DNA from: Flavobacteriaceae bacterium PS02336
GTDB taxonomy: Bacteria > Bacteroidota > Bacteroidia > Flavobacteriales > Flavobacteriaceae
DNA: 64,000 nucleotides
NCBI GenBank assembly: GCA_029960065.1
Contig: JASCOF010000001.1
Span: 620,001-684,000 of the forward strand
Direction: 5' to 3'
Made by a program: the position numbers and the translations under genes. Positions 26,620-35,375 of this stretch are shown one piece after another. The notes under the pieces were generated by a model that did no database searches, was not told where the DNA came from, and saw only the letters and a list, made by a program, of their open reading frames with translations. Every line of letters starts with the position of its first letter. Position 1 is the first letter of the stretch.

Positions 26620-28404
26620 TTATTCAAAGATCATCGATTTTAGCCTGTTTCGATACGATTCCAGCACATCTGATTTGGTTATAAAACCATAGTACTTACC
26701 GTTTTTAAGCACCGGCAGGAATACTTTATTGCTTTTTTCAAATTTATTCATAACAGTTTGCATGCTGTCAAAGAGATCCGCAGTCTGGACTGGCTGTACC
26801 ATTATGTCTTTTACAAGGATATTGCCCGCTTTGAGATTATCAAAGATGACTTCGCGTATATTATTAAAATACACCAGTCCCTGAAGGTCATTTTCATCAC
26901 TTACAACCCCAAAAATAACCTGATCGCAGTGCGCCAGAAGATCGGCAACATTTTCAAGGTTTTGACTGCTCTCTACAGTAAGGTAATCTTTTTTGACAAG
27001 ATCTTCAATTTCCAGTGTGCACAGAATATTAGTATCCTTGTTGCCGGTAAAAACATTTCCTTTTTTAGCGAGGTTCTTTACATCCAGGGAGTGCTTTTCA
27101 AAACGCTTGGAAACAGCAAAACTCACAGAGGCTACAATCATAAGGGGAATCATCAGATCATATCCTCCTGTTATCTCTGCAATAAGAAAAATAGCCGTTA
27201 GCGGCGCATGAAACAGGCCGCTGAGGATCCCTGCCATGCCCACGAGCGTCAAATTGCTGACGGGAAGATCAGTAAGTCCCGTGAGATTTAAAAATTTGGA
27301 AAAGAAATATCCGGCATAAGAGCCCAAAAAAAGCGAAGGGGCAAAATTACCGCCGTTACCGCCGCTTCCCAAGGTAATTCCCGAAGCAAATGCCTTGAGC
27401 ATCATAGAAAACCCTACAAAGGCCAGCAGTACCCAGCTGTTGTCGGCATAATCCCCAAATAGCGTATTTTCAAGCAATTTTCCGGGCTCTTTGTCGGCAA
27501 GGGTTTTAATGCTTTCGTATCCTTCGCCAAAAAGCGTAGGGAAAATAAAGATCATCAGTCCTAAAATGCAGGCCCCGATTAGCGCTTTTTTATAGATGCC
27601 AAATTTTAAATGGGCAAAATAGTGCTCGGTTTTTAAAAATTTCCGGGCATAAAAAACGGCAATAAAACCCGTGAAAAGTCCCATTAAAACGTAAAAGGGA
27701 ATATTATGGTAATCGAAAGTCTGTTTTTCCCTGAAGGTCAGCAGTATATTCTCATTAAGCACTATGGTGGAAACTAGTGTTCCGGTGGCCGCTGCAATCA
27801 TAATAGGGGTAAAGGCCGAAATGGTGACATCCACCAGCAGCACCTCGATGGCAAAGAGCACCCCGGCAATCGGCGCATTAAAGGCGGCCGCTATACCGGC
27901 GGCAACCCCGCAGCCAATGAGCAGTGTGCGTTCCTGATAGCTTAACTTGAACTGCTGGGCAAAATTGGAGCCAAAAGCGGCGCCTGTGATCACAATGGGG
28001 CTTTCCAGTCCTGCAGATCCTCCAAGCCCTACGGTGAGCGAGCTGGTGATAATCTGGGCATACATCTGCTTTTTGGGAATAATACTGGCTTTTCTGGCCA
28101 CAATATATAAAATCTGCGAAGTCCCTTTCTCCAAGGTGCCTCCCAGTACTCTTTTTACCACAAAAACAGTTAAAAGGATACCTATAACTGGCAGGATACT
28201 ATTAATAAAACTCAGCTTTAAGGTGCCGTTGATATAGGTTGCAAAAGAATAGACCCAGTGCGCAAAGGCTTTTAAGAAAATCACGGCAAAGGCGGAAATA
28301 ATTCCGATAAGGACACTGGAGAGAAAAATAAATTGTTTTTTGGTTAATTTTTCCTGTCCCCAGATCAGCAGGTTCTTTGCCTTTACGAATTGTTTTTTGA
28401 ACAT
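26620..28404 (-). CDS. ClC-type chloride channel or Cl-/H+ antiporter with CBS domains
   Basis: 594 aa. The ClC core has GLGGSAGLESPIVITGA (the GREGP-like selectivity segment with the gating Glu) and GSGGNGGNFAPSLFLG (the GxFxP segment). The C-terminus (about 465-590) carries a CBS pair (VKKDYLTVESSQNLENVADLL, VKDIMVQPVQTADLFDSMQTVMNKF) that could bind adenosine ligands and gate transport. It moves Cl- or F- across the inner membrane. It belongs to the GC-rich NhaA-DUF389-ClC block. Confidence 0.95.
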   Translation of the reverse strand: MFKKQFVKAKNLLIWGQEKLTKKQFIFLSSVLIGIISAFAVIFLKAFAHWVYSFATYINGTLKLSFINSILPVIGILLTVFVVKRVLGGTLEKGTSQILYIVARKASIIPKKQMYAQIITSSLTVGLGGSAGLESPIVITGAAFGSNFAQQFKLSYQERTLLIGCGVAAGIAAAFNAPIAGVLFAIEVLLVDVTISAFTPIMIAAATGTLVSTIVLNENILLTFREKQTFDYHNIPFYVLMGLFTGFIAVFYARKFLKTEHYFAHLKFGIYKKALIGACILGLMIFIFPTLFGEGYESIKTLADKEPGKLLENTLFGDYADNSWVLLAFVGFSMMLKAFASGITLGSGGNGGNFAPSLFLGSYAGYFFSKFLNLTGLTDLPVSNLTLVGMAGILSGLFHAPLTAIFLIAEITGGYDLMIPLMIVASVSFAVSKRFEKHSLDVKNLAKKGNVFTGNKDTNILCTLEIEDLVKKDYLTVESSQNLENVADLLAHCDQVIFGVVSDENDLQGLVYFNNIREVIFDNLKAGNILVKDIMVQPVQTADLFDSMQTVMNKFEKSNKVFLPVLKNGKYYGFITKSDVLESYRNRLKSMIFE

Positions 28405-28529
28405 TTTACTAAATTGTATTGTAGAATCACAAAGTTACCTCTACAAAGGGGTTAATGGGAAAAACCAAACGTTAATGTAATGCTAATTTTTAAAGGCAGG
28501 GTTTACGGCGCGAGATAATTTGACTGCCA

Positions 28530-28949
28530 TTACCGCTTGTTTAAAATTTTTCCCGATACGGTAAGCTCTATGTAAAGAAGCAGGCAGATGATTGCTGTTT
28601 CAGCTAAAAAGTACATCAGATCAAGAATTGTAAGCTTGTTGTAATGAATAAATAAAAAGGCAATGGTCAGCGCGCAGTACAGTAAATTGGCAAAACTTAT
28701 TAGTCTGATGTAAAGCGCCCATTTTGCTTTTAAAAATAAAAAGCAGGCAGCCGAGTAAAAGCAGAAACAAGCTGCGATTGAGAAGAGTAAATTGAGTGTT
28801 GTCTTGGGCATGCCAATATAGGGGCTTAGATTTGAAAGCACTCCACAAAGCAGTACAGCGGTTAGCAGAGCCCCCACAGAGTCAATTAAGAAAAGTCTTC
28901 TTGGATTCTTTGCCAGATGACGGGTTAATTTTTCAAAAATTCTATTCAT
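28530..28949 (-). CDS. small four-helix membrane protein of unknown function
   Basis: 139 aa with four hydrophobic segments (FLIDSVGALLTAVLLCGVL, LLFSIAACFCFYSAACFLFL, YIRLISFANLLYCALTIAFLFI, LMYFLAETAIICLLLYIEL) and no recognisable motif. The short N-terminal tail is basic (KLTRHLAKNPRR). Similar small proteins are common in Bacteroidota; I know no function. It follows on the same strand downstream of the DUF3570 operon, beyond a terminator. Confidence 0.7.
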   Translation of the reverse strand: MNRIFEKLTRHLAKNPRRLFLIDSVGALLTAVLLCGVLSNLSPYIGMPKTTLNLLFSIAACFCFYSAACFLFLKAKWALYIRLISFANLLYCALTIAFLFIHYNKLTILDLMYFLAETAIICLLLYIELTVSGKILNKR

Positions 28950-29054
28950 TTTCTATTGCTGTTCGCTGATTTAAAGGTAACGGTTTTTTATCAGAGATTC
29001 TTATCTGTTCTTTTTGTACCAGGACAATTTCATTTTGCTGCTGTGATGTTATTC

Positions 29055-29089
29055 AAACACAAAGTCCAATTGGATTGGGCTTTGTGTTT
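29055..29089. terminator. terminator of the DUF3570 operon
   Basis: AAACACAAAGTCCAA (29055-29069) pairs with TTGGGCTTTGTGTTT (29075-29089). It lies 15 bp past the stop of the DUF3570 gene. Confidence 0.88.
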
Positions 29090-29103
29090 TTAAATAATTA
29101 ATT

Positions 29104-30288
29104 CTATTTGTATTTGATGTTAATACTGATAATGTCCGAAGTCATATTGGTAGTTCTTGTATAATGACCATAACGAATCTCTAAAGTATTCCAGTGTTTG
29201 AGGCCGAAGATTCCGTTTAATGGAGTGAATTTCATTCCCATCCCAAAGAAACTGCTGTCAAACTTAGACAAATCATAGTTGCTGGTGTAATATTCATCAG
29301 CTGCCGTATGTTCGCCATACGGTTTAAAATACTTCGTGCCAGTTTGGGTATAATATCTGTAAAACGGGCTCATTGAAAATGCCTGGGTTAATTTCACCGG
29401 AATTTCAAGATCGGCAGTATGTGCTCTGAGACTCCAGTCATCGGTATAATATCTGTAATAGGCGCGAATAATTACATTGTCTCCTAAGAAATAACTGGCC
29501 CTGATCCCCAGTGGAATTTTAAGTCTGGTATCGGGCATTTTTTCCTGATGAACAGAACCGTCTGCAAAATAAACCCTGTGAAACGGAAGGCTTAAATATC
29601 CGTTTTGGCTGATAACGTCACCTACAAGCATGACCTGCAGATTTTTGTTTACTACCTGAGAATAACTCAAAGTTCCTGCAAAAGTATTTCGGTTCGCGCT
29701 TCCGTAGCCTTCGCCTCCCGAAGTGCGAAGCTCAACAGGTTCAATCAGTTTTAACTGATCGAGAAAGGTTTGAAATTTGGCCGTGAATTCACCATTTCTG
29801 TCTTTTGTTTTTTGGGAGAAGCTGATATTGCCTCCAAACGACTGATAATCAAATTCGGTCGATGATGAAACGCCAATACCCAATGTTCTTCCTTTCTCTT
29901 CATTTTCTCTTAGATAAGTTAGAGAAGGGTAGAAGCGGTTGTCTGAAGAAGATGCAGATGAATTGGCACTTAAATCAATCATATCTGATGAGGCAGAGGT
30001 ATAGTGGTCAATACCGGCTTCAATATCAAAAGTATGCTTGATTCCGGTTTCTCCGTATTTTACCAGTTTAACATCGATCGTGTTGGCAATGTCGGTTAAA
30101 TGTTCAGAACCAATTCCCCCGGTAACGGCTGAATTGTTTCCGTCCTGCTTGTAATAGCTGGAAACCAGATTTACCTCCTCTAGTTTTAATTTTTTGCTTT
30201 TGTAAGCTGTGGAATCTGTAGGAACATTTTGTGCTCTTGTCTGAAATAATGCCAGTAAGGCAAATCCTGTAATGAATATTCTTTTCAT
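29104..30288 (-). CDS. DUF3570-family outer-membrane barrel protein
   Basis: 394 aa. Signal peptide 1-19 (LALFQTRAQ). The protein is rich in alternating aromatic/polar strands and ends with an aromatic-containing strand, as in outer-membrane barrels. VKLVKYGETGIKHTFDIEAGIDHYTSASSDMID and RVYFADGSV fit DUF3570. It is the last gene of the thioredoxin-ApbE-DUF4266-DUF3570 operon, an arrangement seen in several phyla. It could be the outer-membrane part of an exported flavin or redox system; the role is not established. Confidence 0.88.
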   Translation of the reverse strand: MKRIFITGFALLALFQTRAQNVPTDSTAYKSKKLKLEEVNLVSSYYKQDGNNSAVTGGIGSEHLTDIANTIDVKLVKYGETGIKHTFDIEAGIDHYTSASSDMIDLSANSSASSSDNRFYPSLTYLRENEEKGRTLGIGVSSSTEFDYQSFGGNISFSQKTKDRNGEFTAKFQTFLDQLKLIEPVELRTSGGEGYGSANRNTFAGTLSYSQVVNKNLQVMLVGDVISQNGYLSLPFHRVYFADGSVHQEKMPDTRLKIPLGIRASYFLGDNVIIRAYYRYYTDDWSLRAHTADLEIPVKLTQAFSMSPFYRYYTQTGTKYFKPYGEHTAADEYYTSNYDLSKFDSSFFGMGMKFTPLNGIFGLKHWNTLEIRYGHYTRTTNMTSDIISINIKYK

Positions 30289-30305
30289 TTTTTATAGTAT
30301 GAAAA

Positions 30306-30539
30306 TTAGTTACAACCGCAGCCGCCGCCGCTTTTTCCTGAATTTGCCCCGGAAGCTCCTTCACGGTAGGATTGGAAACTGAGTTCTGTCTTTTCTATTT
30401 TCCTGTTGGAAAGGACCATTTCAGAATCGTTGATTTTTCCTTTCTGGTATTCTTTTACCGATGTGCAGGAGGTGAACAGAATGCCCGTAAAAGCAATGCT
30501 GCATAACAGTACTAGCACTTTTTGTTTTGGCTTTTTCAT
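30306..30539 (-). CDS. DUF4266 lipoprotein with GGGCGCN tail
   Basis: 77 aa. Lipoprotein signal with Cys25 in LFTSCTS. The mature part is only about 52 residues and ends GGGCGCN, preceded by EGASGANSG (60-68). The SGA piece resembles the ApbE flavinylation motif (D-x-x-[ST]-G-A-T), but the acceptor position holds Asn. It overlaps the apbE-like gene by 4 bp and lies 17 bp before the DUF3570 gene. It is probably a small redox or metal-binding lipoprotein partner of the barrel. Confidence 0.85.
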   Translation of the reverse strand: MKKPKQKVLVLLCSIAFTGILFTSCTSVKEYQKGKINDSEMVLSNRKIEKTELSFQSYREGASGANSGKSGGGCGCN

Positions 30540-31486
30540 TTCAGGTTAATGTTTTTAGAAGTGTAAATTTTATTGTTGTCGTCGATGATAATACAATATA
30601 GATCTGCTATCTGATCTATTAAAAACAAGCCTGCTTTAATACCCATAACCGCTATTGGAGTGGCCATTGCATCTGCAAATTCTGCGTTTCCGCTAATAAT
30701 GGTCACGCTTTTTATTCCGGTTATCGGAAGTCCTGTTTTTGGGTCAATGGTATGCGAATATTTTTTGCCGTTAATGGTTACAAACTTTTCATAATTTCCA
30801 GAGGTCGCCACTGCTTTATTGGAAATTTCCATATAAGAGAATGCTGCATTTGGCAAATTAGGATCGGCTACGCCAATTGTCCATTTTCTACCGTCTGGCT
30901 GTAATCCCCAGGCCGAAAGATCGCCGCTGGCATTAATAATGCCGCTCTGCACATTATGATTTAAAAGTATCTGTTTTGCCATTTCAGCGGCATATCCTTT
31001 TCCAATGCCGCCAAAACCAATCCGCATTCCTTTTTCTTTTAAAAATACGGTTGTGTGTTCCGGGTCTAAAATGATATTTCTGTAATCAATAAGGTGTACC
31101 ATCTTTAAAGCCGTTTCGGCATCTGGTAATTGGGTCATTGCCTTATCAAAATTCCATAGACTTTTGTCGATACTTCCATAAGAAATATCAAAAGCACCTT
31201 GTGTAATTCTGGAAATACCAATACATCTTTCGATAAGATTAAAAACTTCCAGATCTACTTTTACCGCCTTAATTCCTGCATTTTCATTAATGAGATTGGT
31301 CTGGCTGTCCTCTTTATAAGTAGTCAAAAGTCTTTCAATCCGCCTGATTTCTTCAATGGCAAGATTAATATTCTTATTTCCAATATACTCATTTTCGGCC
31401 ACAACAGTGATAGTAAAGTTGTTTCCCATGAGTTTTAGGGACTCGGAATACTTCTGTTTTTTCAGTATGTTACTTTTTGCTATCAC
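30536..31486 (-). CDS. FAD:protein FMN transferase (ApbE-like)
   Basis: 316 aa. ApbE enzymes transfer FMN from FAD to a Thr/Ser of target proteins with Mg2+. Motifs: MGNNFTITV at the start of the domain, GGIGKGYAAE (FAD binding), INASGDLSAWG, HTIDPKTGLP and NAEFADAMATPIAVMG (metal site). No clear signal peptide is seen, though ApbE is usually exported; the first 20 residues are basic, so this may be a cytoplasmic form or have an atypical start. It overlaps the thioredoxin gene by 17 bp and DUF4266 by 4 bp. Confidence 0.93.
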   Translation of the reverse strand: MIAKSNILKKQKYSESLKLMGNNFTITVVAENEYIGNKNINLAIEEIRRIERLLTTYKEDSQTNLINENAGIKAVKVDLEVFNLIERCIGISRITQGAFDISYGSIDKSLWNFDKAMTQLPDAETALKMVHLIDYRNIILDPEHTTVFLKEKGMRIGFGGIGKGYAAEMAKQILLNHNVQSGIINASGDLSAWGLQPDGRKWTIGVADPNLPNAAFSYMEISNKAVATSGNYEKFVTINGKKYSHTIDPKTGLPITGIKSVTIISGNAEFADAMATPIAVMGIKAGLFLIDQIADLYCIIIDDNNKIYTSKNINLK

Positions 31487-31904
31487 AGATTGCTTTTATT
31501 TCGGCAGTCCACTGCTCAGGTGTAGTTTCTGGTTTTCCGTGCCAGGTTTTAAGAACTTTTCCATCAGCATCAAGAAGAAGGGTTAAAGGGAAACTTCCTT
31601 CTTTATTGTAAATTTCGGCTAAATCTTCATTTCGCTTTACCTGCTGGGGAGTTCCAATGTTTTTCTTCTTTCTTGGAAAATCAGCATTAACCAGTACCAG
31701 ATTCTCGTTGGCCATATCTGTGAAAGCCTGATTTTCCAGATAGTCTCTGCGCGTCACGATACAAGGCCCACACCAGTCTGAACCGGAGAAGTTGAGTAGA
31801 ATTAATTCGTGCTTTTCCTTTGCCACTTTTTTGGCATTAGTAAAGTCAGGTTCCCAGTTGATGGGAAGCACTGTCATTAAAAGGAACATTGTAATTAGTT
31901 TCAT
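31470..31904 (-). CDS. exported thioredoxin-fold protein
   Basis: 144 aa. Short signal-like N-terminus (MKLITMFLLMTVLPIN). Redox motif SDWCGPC with Cys45 and Cys48, inside a thioredoxin_7-like domain (FTNAKKVAKEKHELILLNFSGSDWCGPC, then GSFPLTLLLDADGKVLKTWHG). It should reduce or oxidise disulfides of an exported partner. It is the first gene of the ApbE-DUF4266-DUF3570 operon, so a partner with cysteines, perhaps the DUF4266 tail, is likely. Confidence 0.9.
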   Translation of the reverse strand: MKLITMFLLMTVLPINWEPDFTNAKKVAKEKHELILLNFSGSDWCGPCIVTRRDYLENQAFTDMANENLVLVNADFPRKKKNIGTPQQVKRNEDLAEIYNKEGSFPLTLLLDADGKVLKTWHGKPETTPEQWTAEIKAICDSKK

Positions 31905-32009
31905 TAAGCAGTTTGTTTTTAGGTATATACGAAATAACGAATTGTCGGGGATCTTATTTTTTTTGCTTGCTTAAGATTCGATTAAATTTTAAATCAAAAA
32001 AACTATTTT

Positions 32010-32699
32010 CTAAGCAGTCTGGACACCAAAAATATAGCCCACCAATGCCGAGGCTGCCATGGCAAAGGTGCCCCAGATACAGATACGCAATACTGCTTTA
32101 AAAGTATGTGAACCTCCTGCTTTAGCGGCAAGTATTCCCGATAATGCCAAAAAGAGTATAGAGAAGCCATATTGATAAAATACCATTTCTTTGATAGGGG
32201 CAAAAATTGCGACCAAAAGAGGCAATAAACCTCCAATGATAAATGATACTGCCGATGCAAAAGCTGCAGTTAAAGGATTTGCTTGTGTGATTTCATTAAT
32301 TCCGAGTTCATCGCGCGCATGGGCTTCAAGGGCATCATGAGCCGTTAATTCGATGGCAACCTGTCTGGCCAGTTCTTTATTTAAACCTCTTTGAATGTAA
32401 ATATCGGTGAGTTCTTCCAGTTCTTCTTCGGGCAAGGTATCGAGTGCATTTTTTTCTCTTTTTAAATCAGCTGTTTCAATGTCAGATTGAGAACTTACCG
32501 ATACATATTCGCCTGCCGCCATGGAAAGAGCACCGGCCACTAAACCGGCTACTGCCGCAAGCAAAATAGGTTCTCTGGTTACACTCGCCGCCGCAACACC
32601 AATCGCTAAACTGGTGGTCGATAAAATACCGTCGTTTGCACCTAGGACAGCTGCCCTGAGCCATCCGCTTCTGTTAATATAATGAACTTCAGTCTCCAT
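32010..32699 (-). CDS. VIT/CCC1-family metal transporter
   Basis: 229 aa. Begins with LRAAVLGANDGILSTTSLAIGVAAA, the signature first helix of the VIT1/CCC1 family, followed by five membrane helices and a cytosolic acidic metal-binding segment (KNALDTLPEEELEELTDIY, HDALEAHARDELG). Members export Fe2+ or Mn2+ from the cytosol. It is 10 bp after the small gene at 32709 and on the same strand, so they may be co-transcribed. Confidence 0.9.
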   Translation of the reverse strand: METEVHYINRSGWLRAAVLGANDGILSTTSLAIGVAAASVTREPILLAAVAGLVAGALSMAAGEYVSVSSQSDIETADLKREKNALDTLPEEELEELTDIYIQRGLNKELARQVAIELTAHDALEAHARDELGINEITQANPLTAAFASAVSFIIGGLLPLLVAIFAPIKEMVFYQYGFSILFLALSGILAAKAGGSHTFKAVLRICIWGTFAMAASALVGYIFGVQTA

Positions 32700-32708
32700 A
32701 ATTCTAAT

Positions 32709-33107
32709 TTATTTTAGTTTAACCCAGTCCGGACTTTTAGAGATTTTTTCAGCACCTCCAAAATTAGTTTTTAGAAACTGTCTTATTTGTAATGCTGTTT
32801 TTTTTTGTGTAGCACTTTTCCAGTCATTCATATCATAAATATGAATCTGCTTTGCATTTGCGTTTGTAACAAATGAAATTCGGGATATTGAATCCTTATA
32901 TTTTTTTATTTCATTTAACATCTCGCGATTTGGCAGCACAACAAGAATATTTTCCCAATCAAGAAAATCCTTAGGGATATCCTCACGGTCTTTTAATCCT
33001 AAAAATTCGAAAAAGGCTATTATTTTTTTGTCATTAAGCTTCTCTATATTTGAATCAACTGATTTTAAGAAGGTATGAAGTTTTGCCTCATCCTGAATTG
33101 TATTCAT
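32709..33107 (-). CDS. small cytoplasmic protein of unknown function
   Basis: 132 aa, no signal peptide or membrane helix. Contains a helix-rich N-terminus and an alpha/beta segment (WENILVVLPNREMLNEIKKYKDSISRISFVTNANAKQIHIYDM). I do not recognise the family. It precedes the VIT-type transporter gene by 10 bp on the same strand, so it may serve in metal homeostasis, but nothing proves it. Confidence 0.65.
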   Translation of the reverse strand: MNTIQDEAKLHTFLKSVDSNIEKLNDKKIIAFFEFLGLKDREDIPKDFLDWENILVVLPNREMLNEIKKYKDSISRISFVTNANAKQIHIYDMNDWKSATQKKTALQIRQFLKTNFGGAEKISKSPDWVKLK

Positions 33108-33244
33108 ATTAAATTTTTTTGTTTTATATCATAAAAATTACATCAACACATTGTAAAATAATGGATTAAGACTTGTAGAATGATTCTGAATTTTATAATA
33201 CTATTTTAGGTTCGTAAATATTTTATGAAATAATCAGTTAGCAG

Positions 33245-33682
33245 TTATCTAATTTCAGAATGTCTGATTTCTCCGCCTGTAGTGCCTGTTTGCTGACCAA
33301 AGTATAAAACTGTCAGGGAGAACACCAGTATAGCCAATGCAATATAATTAGCATACAATTTCTTTTTCCAATTGCTCCATAAAGCGACTATTGAACCTAT
33401 GCCCAATGAATAGGATAGTAAAGCAAATATCTCTGCTTTTTCTTCATGTTCATGGATTAAACTTTTAGAGATTCCCTCAATTTGTTTTACCACGTGCTCG
33501 GCGCCTTCGCCTGTTGCTATTGCTGCAAATGCCGTAATTGCTCCCAGTATAAAAATACAGTAAGCTGTTCTTTTTACAATTTCAGATTTTACTGCAAATC
33601 CGCCTATGAGTATCAATAAACCTACAATGGGTATAATAATAGGCAAGTGGTTCAATACTAAGTGATAATGCGCTCCGTTCAT
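33245..33682 (-). CDS. DUF2231-like four-helix membrane protein
   Basis: 145 aa. Begins MNGAHYHLVLNHLPIIIPIVGLLIL, the HLP start of DUF2231-type proteins, with four membrane helices and an acidic/His loop (KSLIHEHEEKAEIF). The His-containing first segments of such proteins may bind haem or metal, but no function is shown. It lies on the minus strand upstream of the VIT-related genes with a 137-bp gap. Confidence 0.75.
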   Translation of the reverse strand: MNGAHYHLVLNHLPIIIPIVGLLILIGGFAVKSEIVKRTAYCIFILGAITAFAAIATGEGAEHVVKQIEGISKSLIHEHEEKAEIFALLSYSLGIGSIVALWSNWKKKLYANYIALAILVFSLTVLYFGQQTGTTGGEIRHSEIR

Positions 33683-33709
33683 AATGTTTTGTTTTAAAGT
33701 ATTAATTTT

Positions 33710-33829
33710 CTATTCTTCTTTGTTCTCCATTTTCATCCAGGCAATGCATTGGCTAAGCCAGATTTTGTTCCTCTCGGCATTGCTTTTCATCGACCAATCG
33801 GGGCAATTGTAAAAAGCCCTGCGATGAGT
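33710..33829 (-). pseudogene. possible coding remnant (about 38 codons)
   Basis: On the minus strand an open frame reads RRAFYNCPDWSMKSNAERN, then KIWLSQCIAWMKMENKEE and a stop at 33710-33712. It looks protein-like (Cys, Trp, amphipathic helix) but begins just after a stop codon, and the only Met start would leave 26 aa. It may be the C-terminal remnant of a decayed gene, or chance. I do not recognise a family. Confidence 0.3.
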
Positions 33830-33957
33830 TTATTGTTTACGGAAAACTGAATTATTTTAGAAAGCATAAGTTTGTTTTGTTAATCGTCGTTGTAAAAAAT
33901 AAGCAATAGCAAAACACGCGTCAGTAGACGTGAAATTTTTAAGCCGATAAAAAACGA

Positions 33958-34338
33958 TTAACAGTCTCTGGGCGGCTGCCAGATAGAGGAAAGGGAAATG
34001 GAAGAATAGGCAAAACAATACGTATATAAATTTTGTTTTTTATACGTAAAATTTACTTTTTGTATGGTTTCGTATTCTTGTATTAAAGGATAAAATACAA
34101 CAGAGCTGATATTGGTGTGTGATTTAAAAGGCAGTTTCATATCCTTAGCATAATCGGCATCAAATACATCTGGTCCCTGATAATGAATGCACAAAAATTG
34201 AAGAACAGTTAAATTAGGATTTTGCTCTTTATGTTCCACATAATGTTCTACCATTACAGGCAGCTTTATAAGCTCTACCAACTGCGTTACAGACAAAAGG
34301 TAGACCGATAAAAATAATATGGAAAGGTGTTTTTTCAC
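33958..34338 (-). CDS. small exported protein of unknown function (IWQPP tail)
   Basis: 126 aa. The N-terminus has a hydrophobic signal-like segment (LSILFLSVYLLSVTQLVELI). The body contains VMVEHYVEHKEQNP, then FLCIHY, then KDMKLPFKSH, and it ends SSIWQPPRDC. Bacteroidota have many such roughly 125-aa proteins, often near metal or haem transport genes; I know no function. It stands alone on the minus strand. Confidence 0.7.
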   Translation of the reverse strand: MKKHLSILFLSVYLLSVTQLVELIKLPVMVEHYVEHKEQNPNLTVLQFLCIHYQGPDVFDADYAKDMKLPFKSHTNISSVVFYPLIQEYETIQKVNFTYKKQNLYTYCFAYSSISLSSIWQPPRDC

Positions 34339-34687
34339 AATTCAAATATAGCTAATAATCCTGTAATATTTTTAGGTAACTACTTGTTTAGAAATGTTGT
34401 AAATAGTTAAGTCTTGCCAAAATACTTTTAAGTTTTACCTCCAAAAAGATAAAAGTCTGTTTAAAAACAAAGGGCGATAAAGCTATTACTGGAAGTTTAT
34501 TCTTACTCACTAGAATGGTTCTAAATGTTAAATTTGATTGTTTTTTTTCTTGAATTCACACTAAATTAGCCATTGCATAAAAGCCACTGTTAAAAAAACG
34601 CCTTATTTTTTATTTATCAGCTGTTACAAGATTACATAGCATTACCAATAAACTTATCCTGTAGTAATTTAATTAGAAATATTATCC
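34339..34687. other. 349-bp AT-rich intergenic region
   Basis: No gene seen. A perfect -7-like box TAAATTTG lies at 34529-34536, 150 bp upstream of the gene at 34688, without a TTG at the right -33 distance. Confidence 0.4.
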
Positions 34688-35119
34688 ATGTATACTATAA
34701 ATACGCAGCTGGCCTACTTTAAATACAACTTAGATTCTAAAAAGTTAATTGTAAATATTAAATGGTTTAAACTTGATAAGTTTAGCAATTTAAATTTGCA
34801 AGCGCTTTCTTTTAACAAATCAGATCTTGAACTATTTAAGAGTTTTATAGCTAAAAATAAACCTAACTTTCCCGGTTCTTGTTTTGTTGAGCAAACCAGA
34901 AAAGAAGGATTTGATATGTTGATCAATAATGAATTATCCCAAAGTGCATTGCCCTATTATCTCATTTTATCCAAAAATCCAAAGTTAAATTTGGGCAATT
35001 CGATTTATCAGGCTGAAATGATAATCTTGATGAATGAAAATTATCAATTCACTATTAATTATACTTTGGATTTTGACGTAATAGGTAAAATTGAAGTTTA
35101 CAAACAGGTGAAAGAATAG
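34688..35119 (+). CDS. hypothetical cytoplasmic protein
   Basis: 143 aa without signal or membrane segment. Secondary structure looks like alternating strands and helices (AYFKYNLDSKKLIVNIKWFKLDKF, then QLTINYT-like strands near the end). I do not recognise the family. It is an isolated plus-strand gene between minus-strand genes, which points to its own promoter. Codon use is as AT-rich as in core genes. Confidence 0.6.
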   Translation: MYTINTQLAYFKYNLDSKKLIVNIKWFKLDKFSNLNLQALSFNKSDLELFKSFIAKNKPNFPGSCFVEQTRKEGFDMLINNELSQSALPYYLILSKNPKLNLGNSIYQAEMIILMNENYQFTINYTLDFDVIGKIEVYKQVKE

Positions 35120-35177
35120 AAAATAAATTAAATCAAAAAAAATCAATTTACGGTTTAAATTATCGAATATTTTTATG

Positions 35178-35274
35178 TTACATCATACAAAGCATCAAAA
35201 TCTCCCGGTCTATTATCGATAAACGAAAACGGTGTCTCGAAATTCTTCAGAAACTGAAAGGAGAGCAAAGTTAA
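35178..35274 (-). pseudogene. possible protein remnant, frame without start
   Basis: The minus strand reads FETPFSFIDNRPGDFDALYDVT before a stop at 35178-35180. The RPGDxxxLYxD-like end resembles NAD-dependent sugar epimerases, but no start codon or nucleotide-binding part is found. It may be a remnant of a degraded gene or chance. Confidence 0.25.
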
Positions 35275-35375
35275 CCAGATTCTAATTTTCAGTGGTCTTA
35301 TTCCGAAAATTGGTGTGCCCATTTAGTTGACAACTGTTTGTTAATTGTCCTAATTTTTCCACATTTAGAATAAAA

